From the NCBI RefSeq assembly GCF_017874235.1, contig NZ_JAGGLC010000002.1, positions 426,525 to 490,524 of the forward strand: a stretch of 64,000 bases of DNA. Direction: 5' to 3'. Shown one piece after another: positions 16,885 to 25,068 of the stretch. Each line of letters opens with the position of its first letter. The stretch's first letter is position 1. Position numbers and translations under genes: made by a program. The notes under the pieces are model-generated. The model searched no databases. It saw nothing but the letters and a program-made list of their open reading frames with translations, and had not been told where the DNA came from. The stretch comes from Halolamina salifodinae. Lineage in GTDB: Archaea > Halobacteriota > Halobacteria > Halobacteriales > Haloferacaceae.

Positions 16885-17454
16885 CTAGATCAGCAGTTGG
16901 ATGTCGGCCTCGGCCATGTCCTGGACGGCCGTCGCCGCGCCGACGCCGGTGGTGACGCCGTCGAAGAAGTCGTCCTCGTCGTAGTCCATCAGGTCGATGG
17001 TCATCTGACAGGCCTGGAACTCGACACCCATCTCGAGGCTCGTCTCCAGCAGCTCCTCGATGGTGGCCGTGTCGTTGTCCTCGATGCGGCCCTCCATCAT
17101 GCGCGTGGTCAGGCGATCCATCCCGGGCAGCGCCGCGATGGCGTTGGGAACCGGCGTGTTGGGGTTGCCGACCGAACTCATCTGGAGGCTCTTCGAGTGC
17201 TCCTCGTGGAGGACATCCAGCCCCCAGAACGTGTGGAACACGGTCACGTCGTAGCCGAACGCGGCCGCGGTGCTGGCGAGGATCAGCGGCGGGTACGCCA
17301 TGTCCAGTGTCCCCTTCGTGGCGATGATGGACATCTTCTTGCCGCCGTCGTCTTCGATGGCTGCGAGGGACTCCTCTAACTCCTCGACGCGCGCGGCCAG
17401 TTCCGCGCGCGAGGGCGTGTCGTCGGCGTCGCCGCCGGCTTCTTCGGCGCTCAT
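16885..17454 (-). CDS. DsrE/DsrF-like (DrsH-type) sulfur relay protein
   Basis: Protein of 189 aa. A short coiled-coil N-terminus (ELAARVEELEESLAAIED) is followed by a DsrE-like domain: KMSIIATKGTLDMAYPPLILASTAAAFGYDVTVF, EFQACQMTIDLMD with the conserved Cys of the family, and a Gly-rich C-terminus. Such proteins pass sulfane sulfur with TusA. The start overlaps the tusA stop by 4 nt (ATGA), so tusA-dsrE is one transcription unit, which supports a joint sulfur-transfer role. Confidence 0.85.
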   Translation of the reverse strand: MSAEEAGGDADDTPSRAELAARVEELEESLAAIEDDGGKKMSIIATKGTLDMAYPPLILASTAAAFGYDVTVFHTFWGLDVLHEEHSKSLQMSSVGNPNTPVPNAIAALPGMDRLTTRMMEGRIEDNDTATIEELLETSLEMGVEFQACQMTIDLMDYDEDDFFDGVTTGVGAATAVQDMAEADIQLLI

Positions 17455-17693
17455 TCGGCCACCCGGACGTAGTGCTTGAACACGTCCTCGCCCTCCTCCT
17501 GCTCGAGGAGTTCGACGCCGGGCGTGCTGTCGGCCCAGCCGCCGAGGTCGCTCATGCTCCCCGGGTCGGTGGCGAGCACTTCCAGCACCTCGTCGCCGTC
17601 GAGGTCGTCGACGGCCTGTTTGGTCTTGACGACGGGCATCGGGCAGTTCTCTCCTTTCACGTCGAGGGTCTCGGTGATCTCGTACTCGGTCAT
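17451..17693 (-). CDS. tusA: TusA-family sulfurtransferase
   Basis: Small sulfur carrier of 80 aa. The signature is LDVKGENCPMPVVKTKQAV, with the persulfide-bearing Cys at about 17 in the CPMP motif, then VLATDPGSMSDL. It should receive sulfur from rhodanese or thiosulfate and hand it on to DsrE or to metabolism. First gene of the tusA-dsrE pair. The ATG at 17693 was chosen because the domain starts immediately after it; a CAATATTGTG motif lies about 18-28 bases upstream. Confidence 0.9.
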   Translation of the reverse strand: MTEYEITETLDVKGENCPMPVVKTKQAVDDLDGDEVLEVLATDPGSMSDLGGWADSTPGVELLEQEEGEDVFKHYVRVAE

Positions 17694-17709
17694 GGTTTTG
17701 ACTTCATCG

Positions 17710-17720
17710 CCCAATATTGT
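17710..17720. promoter_or_regulatory. CAATATTGTG motif in the tusA promoter
   Basis: CCAATATTGTG differs by one base from the CAGTATTGTG core found before the DUF302 gene and the regulator at 20426. It overlaps the expected TATA position 18-28 bases before the tusA start. The 205-bp gap between tusA and the gene at 17899 also holds a GTTCGTGAAC palindrome near 17748-17757. Confidence 0.35.
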
Positions 17721-17898
17721 GTTCGGCGGTAAAAGCACATCGGTGAATGTTCGTGAACGAGGCATTACTGTATAGCGATAAACGAACTGAGTTCACGTAT
17801 ACGCGTCTTTCCCCGTCTCGTGTCCGAAATGGTCTTGCTTGGTTTGCGAATTTCTATCCAAATCCTTATCTGGGGCAGTCGAATAGTCGTGAGTGACG

Positions 17899-19071
17899 AT
17901 GTCCGATCAACCCACGACCGACGCGACGGTCGCGTCGATCACGCCCGAAGCGCTGAAAGACCGCATCGACGAGCCCGACGGGGACGTGTTTCTCCTCGAC
18001 GTCCGCTCCGAGAGCGACTTCGCGGAGTGGCGCATCGAGGGCGCCGAGACCGTGAACTACCCGTACTTCGAGCTCCTCGACGGGATCCCCGAAGCGCTCG
18101 CCGAGCAGCTACCCGAAGATCGACAGATCACCGTCCTCTGTGCGAAAGGTGGCTCCAGCGAGATGATCGCCGAGAACCTCCAAGAGGCGGGCTACGACGT
18201 GGACCACCTCGAACGCGGGATGAAGGGCTGGGCACGCATCTACGAGTACCAGGAACTGGACGTCGACGCGGACGCTACGGTCGCGCAGTACCGCCGGCCG
18301 TCGAGTGGCTGTCTGGCCTATTTCGTCGCCGACGGTGACGAGGCCGCGGTGATCGACCCGCTCCGGGCGTTCACCGACGAGTACGTACAGGACGCCCGGG
18401 CCCTCGGCGTCGACCTCACCTACGCGCTCGACACCCACATCCACGCCGACCACGTTTCCGGGATCCGCGCCCTCGCCGCCGAGACGGGTGCGACGCCGGT
18501 GCTCCCGGAGGCGGCCGACGACCGCGGCGTCGAGTACGACCGCGAGTACGAGACGGTCGGCGACGGCGACACCATCACCGTCGGCGACACCGATATCGAG
18601 GTGCTCCACACGCCCGGCCACACGACCGGGATGACCGCCTACAAGGTGGGGGACGTTCTGTTCACCGGCGACGGCCTGTTCACCGAGAGCGTCGCCCGCC
18701 CCGACCTCGAGGATCCCGATGCCGCCAAAGACGCCGCCCGCACGCTCTACGAGAGTCTGCAGGAGCAGGTGCTGCCGCTGCCCGACGACACCGTCATCGC
18801 GCCGGCTCACTTCAGCGAGTCGGCGACGGCGAACGACGACGGCAGCTACACCGCCGAACTGGGTGACCTCGTGGATCGCATGGACGCACTCACGATGGAC
18901 GAGGAGCCCTTCGTCGAGTTCATCGTCAAGGGAATGCCGCCCCGCCCGGCCAACTACGAGGAGATCATCGCCGCCAACCTCGGCCGCGAGGCGCCCGACG
19001 ACGAGACGGCGTTCGAACTCGAACTCGGGCCGAACAACTGCGCCGCGAGCGAGGAGGCGATGACCGACTGA
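17899..19071 (+). CDS. Rhodanese/metallo-beta-lactamase fusion, persulfide dioxygenase-like
   Basis: Protein of 390 aa, paralogue of the gene at 16224. Rhodanese Cys at about 81 in CAKGGSSEMIAENL; metallo-beta-lactamase motif THIHADHVSGIRAL; later HTPGHTTGMTAYKVGD and FTGDGLF; C-terminal NYEEIIAANLGRE and LGPNNCAA tail. Probable role is oxidation of persulfides or glutathione-like (gamma-glutamylcysteine) persulfides to sulfite. A GTG two codons earlier (17893) could also be the start. TATA-like CCTTATCTGG is at 17864-17873. It overlaps the next transporter gene by one base and heads that operon. Confidence 0.87.
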   Translation: MSDQPTTDATVASITPEALKDRIDEPDGDVFLLDVRSESDFAEWRIEGAETVNYPYFELLDGIPEALAEQLPEDRQITVLCAKGGSSEMIAENLQEAGYDVDHLERGMKGWARIYEYQELDVDADATVAQYRRPSSGCLAYFVADGDEAAVIDPLRAFTDEYVQDARALGVDLTYALDTHIHADHVSGIRALAAETGATPVLPEAADDRGVEYDREYETVGDGDTITVGDTDIEVLHTPGHTTGMTAYKVGDVLFTGDGLFTESVARPDLEDPDAAKDAARTLYESLQEQVLPLPDDTVIAPAHFSESATANDDGSYTAELGDLVDRMDALTMDEEPFVEFIVKGMPPRPANYEEIIAANLGREAPDDETAFELELGPNNCAASEEAMTD

Positions 19072-19589
19072 TGACGGCGCTCACACCGCTGCTCGCGGTC
19101 GGTGATCTCTTCCCCCGAGGGATGCTGCCGTATCTGCTCGGCGGCCTCCTCGTCGGCGCCGGCGCCTCGGTGATCTACCTCGCGACGGGGATCATCGCCG
19201 GCGCGAGCACCTTCCTCGAGTCGTCGCTGTCGTACGTCTCTGACGTGGACCGCTTCAATCGGTTCAAGTACATCCAGTCGCGCGGCTGGCGGGTGGTGTT
19301 CACCGCCGGAATCGTCAGCGGCGCCGCACTCTGGGCGTTCGCGCTCGGGCCGGCCGTCGTTCCCACGATGGACCCCGGCGTGTGGACGACGGATGTCGAG
19401 TGGTGGCGGCTGCTCGGCGGCGGCGTCCTCGTCGGCGTCGGCACCCGGCTCGGCAAGGGCTGTACGTCCGGCCACGGCGTCTGTGGCGTCGGCTCCATGT
19501 CGAACACGTCGCTGGTGAACGTCGCAACGTTCCTGACGTTCGCTATCGGGACGGCGCAGTTGGTGCAGGCCACGGGGGTGGCGCCGTGA
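19071..19589 (+). CDS. YeeE/YedE-family transporter, first half
   Basis: Membrane protein of 172 aa with about four hydrophobic segments. The motif GKGCTSGHGVCGVGSMS carries the conserved cysteines that relay thiosulfate or sulfane sulfur in TsuA/YeeE proteins. Together with the next gene it makes a split version of the roughly 350-residue bacterial transporter. Start overlaps the stop of the fusion protein upstream (TGATG). It should import thiosulfate or a related sulfur species into the cytoplasm for TusA and rhodanese. Confidence 0.88.
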   Translation: MTALTPLLAVGDLFPRGMLPYLLGGLLVGAGASVIYLATGIIAGASTFLESSLSYVSDVDRFNRFKYIQSRGWRVVFTAGIVSGAALWAFALGPAVVPTMDPGVWTTDVEWWRLLGGGVLVGVGTRLGKGCTSGHGVCGVGSMSNTSLVNVATFLTFAIGTAQLVQATGVAP

Positions 19590-19656
19590 GCCGCGAGACG
19601 CGAGCGGAGCGAGGGTCTCGAAACGCGCGAACGGGGGCGACCGGAGGGAGCGACAC

Positions 19657-20115
19657 GTGAGCGACGCGACTGACGGCGGACCGGACGACCGACACCCGCT
19701 GTTCCTGCCGGTCATCTACGCCGGCGGGCTGATCTTCGGACTCGGCCTCGCGATCAGCGGGATGGCTCGCCCGGAAGTCGTCCTCGACTTCCTCCAGTTC
19801 GAGGACTTCGGCCTGCTGTTCGTGATGGGCGGCGCCGCTGTCGTGACGGGGATCGTCTTCGCCGTCGCGACGCGACTCGACAGCACTGCACCGCTGACCG
19901 GCAGCGAGTACACCCGCCGCGTGAAGGAGTTCGACCGGAACGTCGTCGTCGGCGGCGTCGTTTTCGGCGTCGGCTGGGGGATCTCGGGTATCTGCCCCGG
20001 CGCCGCCTACGCCAGTGTCGGGATCGGGAACCTGCCGATCCTCTGGGCCATCGCCGGGATGTTCCTCGGTGCGTACGCCCAGGGTTACCTCCGCTCGCGC
20101 CGCTCTACTGCCTGA
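19657..20115 (+). CDS. YeeE/YedE-family transporter, second half
   Basis: Membrane protein of 152 aa starting at GTG 19657. It contains FGLGLAISGMARPEVVLDFLQ and GWGISGICPGAAYASVG, where the Cys matches the second sulfur-relay cysteine of YeeE proteins. It pairs with the preceding 172-aa half-transporter. The 67-bp gap between the two has no clear promoter, so they are probably cotranscribed. Confidence 0.85.
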   Translation: MSDATDGGPDDRHPLFLPVIYAGGLIFGLGLAISGMARPEVVLDFLQFEDFGLLFVMGGAAVVTGIVFAVATRLDSTAPLTGSEYTRRVKEFDRNVVVGGVVFGVGWGISGICPGAAYASVGIGNLPILWAIAGMFLGAYAQGYLRSRRSTA

Positions 20116-20121
20116 TCCCCC

Positions 20122-20363
20122 GTGACGAATCTCGTCGAGGAAAGCGAGATCGGGGGCTACTTCGCCGCGATGCTGCTCGCAGGCAGCGTCGCTGTCGCCG
20201 CGAACAAGCTCGGTCCGTGGACGGAATCGAGGCGCTCAACACCCTGAGCACCGCGCTCATCACCGGCGCGGCGCTGCTGGTTAGCGTCGCGGTAGTGCTC
20301 GCGGCGGTGTGTCGGCTCCGCGGGGACGAAACCGGCACGTGGTGCCGGCTGACGACCCCGTAA
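20122..20363 (+). pseudogene. Broken small membrane-protein gene
   Basis: A GTG at 20122, 7 bp after the transporter gene, opens a 41-residue frame (NLVEESEIGGYFAAMLLAGSVAVAANKLGPW...) that stops at 20247. From 20217 another frame continues for 48 residues (DGIEALNTLSTALITGAALLVSVAVVLAAVCRL) and stops at 20363. Joined near 20216 the two would give one small protein with two membrane helices, about 80 residues long. This looks like a single gene with a frameshift, from mutation or sequencing error, or two overlapping tiny genes. Function unknown; position ties it to the sulfur transporter. Confidence 0.4.
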
Positions 20364-20365
20364 GG

Positions 20366-20377
20366 GCAGTATTGTGC
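20366..20377 (+). promoter_or_regulatory. GCAGTATTGTGC motif upstream of the TrmB-like regulator
   Basis: Identical to 14470-14481 (inverted there). It lies about 50-60 bases before the ATG at 20426, upstream of a TATA-like AACGTTTTTGAG near 20388-20399. This position could suit activation or autoregulation. Confidence 0.5.
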
Positions 20378-20425
20378 CAATTTTGCAAACGTTTTTGAGT
20401 GCCGGACCGCTACGCTCCGGTAAGA

Positions 20426-20821
20426 ATGGCCGACTCGATGCAGGAGATGCTCCGTTCGGACATGGAGTGTGAGGGGCTGTTGGAGTGTTTCCACGACCTG
20501 AAGGCGATCGACAAGGAAGTGTTCCGGCTGTTGAACGAGCGCGGGGAGGGGCTGACCGTCGACGAGATCGCCGACGCCGTCGACCGCGAGCGCTCGACGG
20601 CCTATCGCTCGGTCCAGCGCCTGCTCACCGCCGGCTTCCTCCAGAAGGAGCAGGTGAACTACGAGCAGGGGGGGTACCACCACGTCTACCATCCGCGCGA
20701 CGCCGAGGAGATCGCGGGGGAGATGCAGCGCACGCTCAACGACTGGTACGCGAAGATGGGCCAACTCATCGGCGAGTTCGGCGAGAAGTACGCCGACGAG
20801 CCAGCGGCCGCCGAGAGCTAG
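20426..20821 (+). CDS. TrmB-like transcriptional regulator of the sulfur block
   Basis: Protein of 131 aa. A winged helix spans about residues 25-85 (KEVFRLLNERGEGLTVDEIADAVDRERSTAYRSVQRLLTAGFL, quoted as its helix landmarks VDEIADAVDRERSTAYRSV), followed by a wing with HHVYHPRD and a C-terminal helix for dimerisation. Two cysteines in MECEGLLECFHDL just before the HTH could sense redox state or sulfane sulfur. The identical 12-mer before this gene and before DUF302 makes it a good candidate regulator of the sulfur genes. Its 3' end overlaps the convergent ABC permease gene by 4 nt. Confidence 0.8.
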   Translation: MADSMQEMLRSDMECEGLLECFHDLKAIDKEVFRLLNERGEGLTVDEIADAVDRERSTAYRSVQRLLTAGFLQKEQVNYEQGGYHHVYHPRDAEEIAGEMQRTLNDWYAKMGQLIGEFGEKYADEPAAAES

Positions 20822-21636
20822 AGATCACGCCGAGTGAACAGCTGCCGAGCGATACCGACGAACGCCGCGGTCGCGAGCAGCAACACGCCCGCGGCGAGCA
20901 GGTCCACCTCGCCGTCGACGAGCACGGCCGAGGGGTCGAGGTAGTACGCCGGGAGCACGGCACCCGCCACCGAGAAGTCCGACACCGCGAGCACTGATTC
21001 TGCCAGCCACGCGCCGAACACGAGCCCCAGCGCGATCCGGCCGGCCACCCGACTCCGCCGGAACACGACCCCGAGCAGCAGTCCAATCGCGCTCCAGCAG
21101 AGCAGGTACGGGATCGAGAGCGCGTGCAGCGCCGCCAGCCGATCAACGGCGAGCGGATCGCCGACGATTGCCGACGCAACGTACAGGATGGGCGCGACGA
21201 TGACGTTGACGCCGACTATCGGCACCAGTAGCGCGAGATAGTTCCCGAGCAGGACGCTCGACCGCGAGACGGGTGCCGCGAGCAGGGTGTCCATCCGGCC
21301 CGTTTCCACGTCGCCGGCCACCGACCCAGCGGCGCTGTAGGCGATGTAGCCCGCGAGGCCGACGAGCCAGCCGAACGTGTAGTACTCGCCGGCGAGCAGC
21401 CCCTCCAGCGAGGCGAGGCTCTCGAACCCCAGCAGCGCGTTCAGCACCGGCGGCATCGCGTCCAGTAGCTGTTGCATCCCCTCGCCGCCGGCCAGATCCG
21501 GGCCGACCCAGACAAAGAGGATGCCGTATGCTGCGAGCGCGGCGCCGGCGATAGCCGTCGTCCGCAGGCGGCGCTCGGCTTCGAAGCGTGTGACGGTGAG
21601 GAGCGCTGACTGTCGCTTGGGGCCGCCGGCGCTCAC
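20818..21636 (-). CDS. ABC-2 type exporter permease
   Basis: Membrane protein of 272 aa starting at a GTG (21636) that overlaps the stop of the preceding permease (GTGA). Six hydrophobic segments; the family stretch AGDVETGRMDTLLAAPVSRSSVLLGNY is visible. It is a paralogue of the next gene: both share GDVETGRMDTLLAAP and VHALSIPY. Last gene of an ATPase-permease-permease operon, so the exporter is probably a heterodimer of two permeases. Substrate unknown. Confidence 0.83.
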   Translation of the reverse strand: MSAGGPKRQSALLTVTRFEAERRLRTTAIAGAALAAYGILFVWVGPDLAGGEGMQQLLDAMPPVLNALLGFESLASLEGLLAGEYYTFGWLVGLAGYIAYSAAGSVAGDVETGRMDTLLAAPVSRSSVLLGNYLALLVPIVGVNVIVAPILYVASAIVGDPLAVDRLAALHALSIPYLLCWSAIGLLLGVVFRRSRVAGRIALGLVFGAWLAESVLAVSDFSVAGAVLPAYYLDPSAVLVDGEVDLLAAGVLLLATAAFVGIARQLFTRRDL

Positions 21637-22421
21637 GGGAGATCCACCTCCCGGAACCATGCGGCGGCAGCAGTTAGTAGCACGGCTGTCGCGCCCACCA
21701 GAACCCCCGCACCCGAGAGGTCGTACTCGCTCACGGTCAGAATCGTGAGCGGGTCGTAGTAGCGCATCGGGGAGAGTACCCCCAGCCACGACTGGCCGGC
21801 GCCCGAGGCGACCGTTTCGAGCAGGAACGCACCCACGACGCCGCCGGCGGCGACGCCTTCGGCGACGATACGCTCAGTTGTCAGGACGGACGCCAGCATC
21901 CCGAACGCGCCACAGCAGCAGAAGTACGGGATCGAGAGCGCGTGGACCGCAAGCAGGTCCGCCGCGGCAATCGGTTCGCCCACGAACCGCGAACCGGCGA
22001 ATACCGTCACGAACACCGTGACGTTGGCCAGCAGAATCGGCGTCAGGAGTGCGAGATACTTCTCGGTGAGGAGTCGTTCCCGGGAGATGGGCGCCGCGAG
22101 CAGCGTATCCATCCGGCCCGTTTCCACGTCGCCGGCGATGGTGCTCCCGGCGCTGTACGCGATGTACGCGCCGAGGCCCACCAGCCAGAGGAACTCGTAC
22201 AGCTCGATGGCGAGGAACCCCTCGATGGTGCCCATCGCAGTGAGATCGAACGCCTCGGCCATCCCTGGCGGTAGCTGTTCCATGATCGCCTCGAGATCCA
22301 CGTCGCCCAGCAGCCCCGGCGCGATCAGCGTCATCATGCCCGCGAACGCCGCGAATCCGCCGGCGAGCACCAGCGAGCCGGGAAACCGCCGTTCGGCCTC
22401 GTAGCGTGCGGTGTCAAACAT
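21633..22421 (-). CDS. ABC-2 type exporter permease
   Basis: Membrane protein of 262 aa beginning MFDTARYEAERRFPGSL. Six hydrophobic segments and the shared AGDVETGRMDTLLAAPISRERLLTEKY motif. Overlaps the ATPase gene upstream by 8 nt and the paralogous permease downstream by 4 nt, so the three are translated together. A longer open frame from 22811 reads through the ATPase gene in another frame and was rejected. Confidence 0.83.
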   Translation of the reverse strand: MFDTARYEAERRFPGSLVLAGGFAAFAGMMTLIAPGLLGDVDLEAIMEQLPPGMAEAFDLTAMGTIEGFLAIELYEFLWLVGLGAYIAYSAGSTIAGDVETGRMDTLLAAPISRERLLTEKYLALLTPILLANVTVFVTVFAGSRFVGEPIAAADLLAVHALSIPYFCCCGAFGMLASVLTTERIVAEGVAAGGVVGAFLLETVASGAGQSWLGVLSPMRYYDPLTILTVSEYDLSGAGVLVGATAVLLTAAAAWFREVDLP

Positions 22422-23394
22422 CCTCGGTCTCCCCCTCGACGCGTTCGACGGCCTCGTCCGCTTCGGCGTCGTAGAACCGCATGAACACGTCCTCCAGTGG
22501 CGCCTCCTCGATGGAGAGGTCCTGCAGATCGAACTGCCGGAGGTGGTCGAGCAGCGGGTCGTACGCCCCGGTGTAGGTGAACGAGACGGTCGTCGATGCC
22601 CGTTCGTCCCCCCGCGTCGACTCCCGGCTTCCCTCGCGCGTCGACGCCCGGCCGCTGATCGTGCGGTCGTGGACGCCCGGAATCTCGAACGCGCCGTCCT
22701 CGAGACCGCCCGTGACGGTGGTGCGCACCCGCTTGCCGCTGCGGGAGAGCAGCGATTCGACGGTCGACAGTTCGACGAGGCGCCCCTCGCGGATGATCCC
22801 GACGCGGTCACAGACTTTCCGGACCTCGCTCAGCACGTGCGAGGAGAAGAAAAACGTCGTCCCGCGCTCGCGCTCGGCGCGCACGAACTCCAGGAACGTC
22901 TCCTGTTTCAGCGGGTCGAGCCCGGAGGTGGGCTCGTCCATGATCAGCAGATCCGGGTCGTGCATGAACGCCATGACGATGGCGAGCATCTGGCGGTTCC
23001 CGCGTGAGTAGTCGCCGACGGGGCGGTCGAGCGGCGGGTCGAACAGCTCCAGCAGTTCGTCGCTACGGCTGTCGCCCCGGAGCGCGCCGTGGTACTCCAG
23101 CAGTCGACGGCCAGTGACGCGCTCGTCGAAGCCGGGTTCGCTGGGGAGGTAGCCCACTCGGGAGCGGGCCTCGCGCAGGGCGTCTACGTCCGTCACGTCG
23201 GCACCGAGCACCGTCGCCGACCCACTCGTCGGCGACTGGAACCCCATGAGCGTCCGGATGGTCGTCGTCTTCCCGGCGCCGTTGGGGCCGAGAAAGCCGA
23301 ACACCTCGCCCTCCTCGACGTCGAACGAGAGGTCCTCGATCCCACGTACGTCGCCGTAGGACTTGGTCAGGTCGTCCGTGTTGATCGCCGGCAT
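22414..23394 (-). CDS. ABC transporter ATP-binding protein
   Basis: Nucleotide-binding subunit of 326 aa. Walker A GPNGAGKTTT, signature-like YSRGNRQML, Walker B LLIMDEPTSGLDP and the switch His in FFFSSHVLSEV. A C-terminal extension of about 90 residues follows, typical of ABC-2 exporters. It drives the two permeases encoded downstream. Substrate not deducible; such exporters in haloarchaea often have drug or lipid roles by analogy only. Confidence 0.92.
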   Translation of the reverse strand: MPAINTDDLTKSYGDVRGIEDLSFDVEEGEVFGFLGPNGAGKTTTIRTLMGFQSPTSGSATVLGADVTDVDALREARSRVGYLPSEPGFDERVTGRRLLEYHGALRGDSRSDELLELFDPPLDRPVGDYSRGNRQMLAIVMAFMHDPDLLIMDEPTSGLDPLKQETFLEFVRAERERGTTFFFSSHVLSEVRKVCDRVGIIREGRLVELSTVESLLSRSGKRVRTTVTGGLEDGAFEIPGVHDRTISGRASTREGSRESTRGDERASTTVSFTYTGAYDPLLDHLRQFDLQDLSIEEAPLEDVFMRFYDAEADEAVERVEGETEDV

Positions 23395-23455
23395 CGTGCT
23401 GAACTCGGGCCAGCAGCGGCATCAAGATACCGCCGGGCGTGCCACAGCCGGCGGC

Positions 23456-23956
23456 TCAGTCGAAGGACTTCTCGAAGACGTGGATTTCGAGCGTCGTCGC
23501 CACCACGTCGGCGGTCGTCGATCCCACGCGCTCGAAACCGTTTGCCTCGTAGAACGCGTGGGCTGGCTCCTGCCGGCCGGTCGTGGAGAGTGCGAACCGT
23601 TCGACGCCTCGCTTGCGGGCGCGGGCCTCGAGTTCGTCATACATCGACCGGCCGATCCCTTCGCGGTGATAATCCGGGTCAACGTGCATCCGCTTGAGTT
23701 CGGCCGTCCCCTCGGCGTCGACGAACTCGGTGACGACGCCTTTGGGCGGGCGGAACGCGGCGGTGGCGACGATCTCCCCGTCGAGGACGCCGACGAGGAA
23801 CTCCCCGCCGGGATCGACGTACTCCGCGAGGATGTCGTCATCTTCCAGTTCGGGCACGTCTTCGAAGTAGGCGTCGGCGTGGCGGAGGGCGGCCTCGATG
23901 GTCGCGTCGACGGCGTCGCGGTCGGCTGGCTCGAAACGGCGAATGGAGAGGCTCAC
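23456..23956 (-). CDS. GNAT-family N-acetyltransferase
   Basis: Protein of 166 aa starting at GTG 23956 (reads MSLSIRRFEPADRDAV). The acetyl-CoA site is VDPDYHREGIGRSMYDELEARA (pyrophosphate loop HREGIG), followed by FALSTTGRQEPAHAFYEANGF. It acetylates an amine of unknown identity. A 54-nt longer start (24010) gives a Cys-rich stretch with no similarity and was not used. Confidence 0.83.
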   Translation of the reverse strand: MSLSIRRFEPADRDAVDATIEAALRHADAYFEDVPELEDDDILAEYVDPGGEFLVGVLDGEIVATAAFRPPKGVVTEFVDAEGTAELKRMHVDPDYHREGIGRSMYDELEARARKRGVERFALSTTGRQEPAHAFYEANGFERVGSTTADVVATTLEIHVFEKSFD

Positions 23957-24089
23957 ACCCGGGGTAGGGGGCTGGCGCCTATCGGCGTTCCCTTCGCGGC
24001 AGCAGCACACAGGTGGGCGCTAGCGAGGGTGTGGCGTCGACGCCGGGCCAACCCACGCAGTTCAAGAGTCCGCCCCAGTTACCGTCGGT

Positions 24090-25067
24090 ATGGACGAAGA
24101 CGAGAGCCACGAACACGTCGTCCCCGGCAGCGAGGCCGACATCACCGGCGAGGACGTGCGCGGCTACGACTTCCGCGGCGAGTTCGACCTCGGCGAGATG
24201 CTCGAGGCCTACGCGACCACCGGCTTCCAGGCGACCCACCTCGCAGAAGCCGTCGACATCGCCAAGCAGATGCAGGAGGAAAACGCCCAGATCTACCTCA
24301 CGCTCACCTCGAACATCATCTCCTCGGGGCTGCGCGAGGTCGTCGCCTACCTCGTTCGTGAGGGGTACGTCGACGTGCTCATCACCACCTCGGGGTCGCT
24401 GACCGAGGACGTGATCAAGACCCAGAAGCCGTTCAAGATGGGCGAGTGGGACGCCGACGAGGCCGAACTCCGCGAGGAGGGGATCAACCGCCTCGGCAAC
24501 ATCTATGTCCCCTCGGACCGCTACGTCTGGCTCGAGGAGTATCTGTATGACTTCTTCGACGATTTCTTCGCCGAGGAGAAGGTCCGCACGCCGACGGAGT
24601 TCTCGCGGGAACTCGGGAAGACCCTCGACGACCCCGACTCCGTGCTGAAGCAGGCCGCGGACAACGACGTGCCGATCTACTGCCCGGCGCTCAACGACGC
24701 CGAGGTCGGGAACTTCCTCTACTACTACCGCAAGCAGCACGACACCGACATCGGCATCGAGATCATGGCCGACTACGACGACCTGATCGAGAACGGCATG
24801 CTCGCGGACACCACGGGCCTGCTGGTCGTCGGCGGCGGCGTCCCCAAACACCACGCGATCATGACGAACCTCTTCCGCGGCGGCGCCGACTACGCCGTCT
24901 ACATCTCCACCGGGATGGAGGGCGACGGCTCGCTCTCGGGCGCGCCGCCGAACGAGGCCGTCTCCTGGGGGAAGATCAAGGAGGAGGAGACCAACTACAC
25001 GCAGGTGCAGGCCGAGGCGACGCTCGTGTTCCCACTGCTGGTGGCGGGCGCGTTCGCCGACAACTAG
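24090..25067 (+). CDS. dys: Deoxyhypusine synthase
   Basis: Transfers the aminobutyl group of spermidine (in archaea sometimes from agmatine-derived donors) to a lysine of translation factor aIF5A. Protein of 325 aa. Visible motifs: GFQATHLAEAVDI at the N-terminus, TLTSNIISSGLRE, ITTSGSLTEDVIK, VGGGVPKHHAIM, and the active-site segment GSLSGAPPNEAVSWGKIKEE with the enzyme lysine. Essential in archaea. A highly structured region follows its stop. Confidence 0.95.
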   Translation: MDEDESHEHVVPGSEADITGEDVRGYDFRGEFDLGEMLEAYATTGFQATHLAEAVDIAKQMQEENAQIYLTLTSNIISSGLREVVAYLVREGYVDVLITTSGSLTEDVIKTQKPFKMGEWDADEAELREEGINRLGNIYVPSDRYVWLEEYLYDFFDDFFAEEKVRTPTEFSRELGKTLDDPDSVLKQAADNDVPIYCPALNDAEVGNFLYYYRKQHDTDIGIEIMADYDDLIENGMLADTTGLLVVGGGVPKHHAIMTNLFRGGADYAVYISTGMEGDGSLSGAPPNEAVSWGKIKEEETNYTQVQAEATLVFPLLVAGAFADN

Positions 25068-25068
25068 C

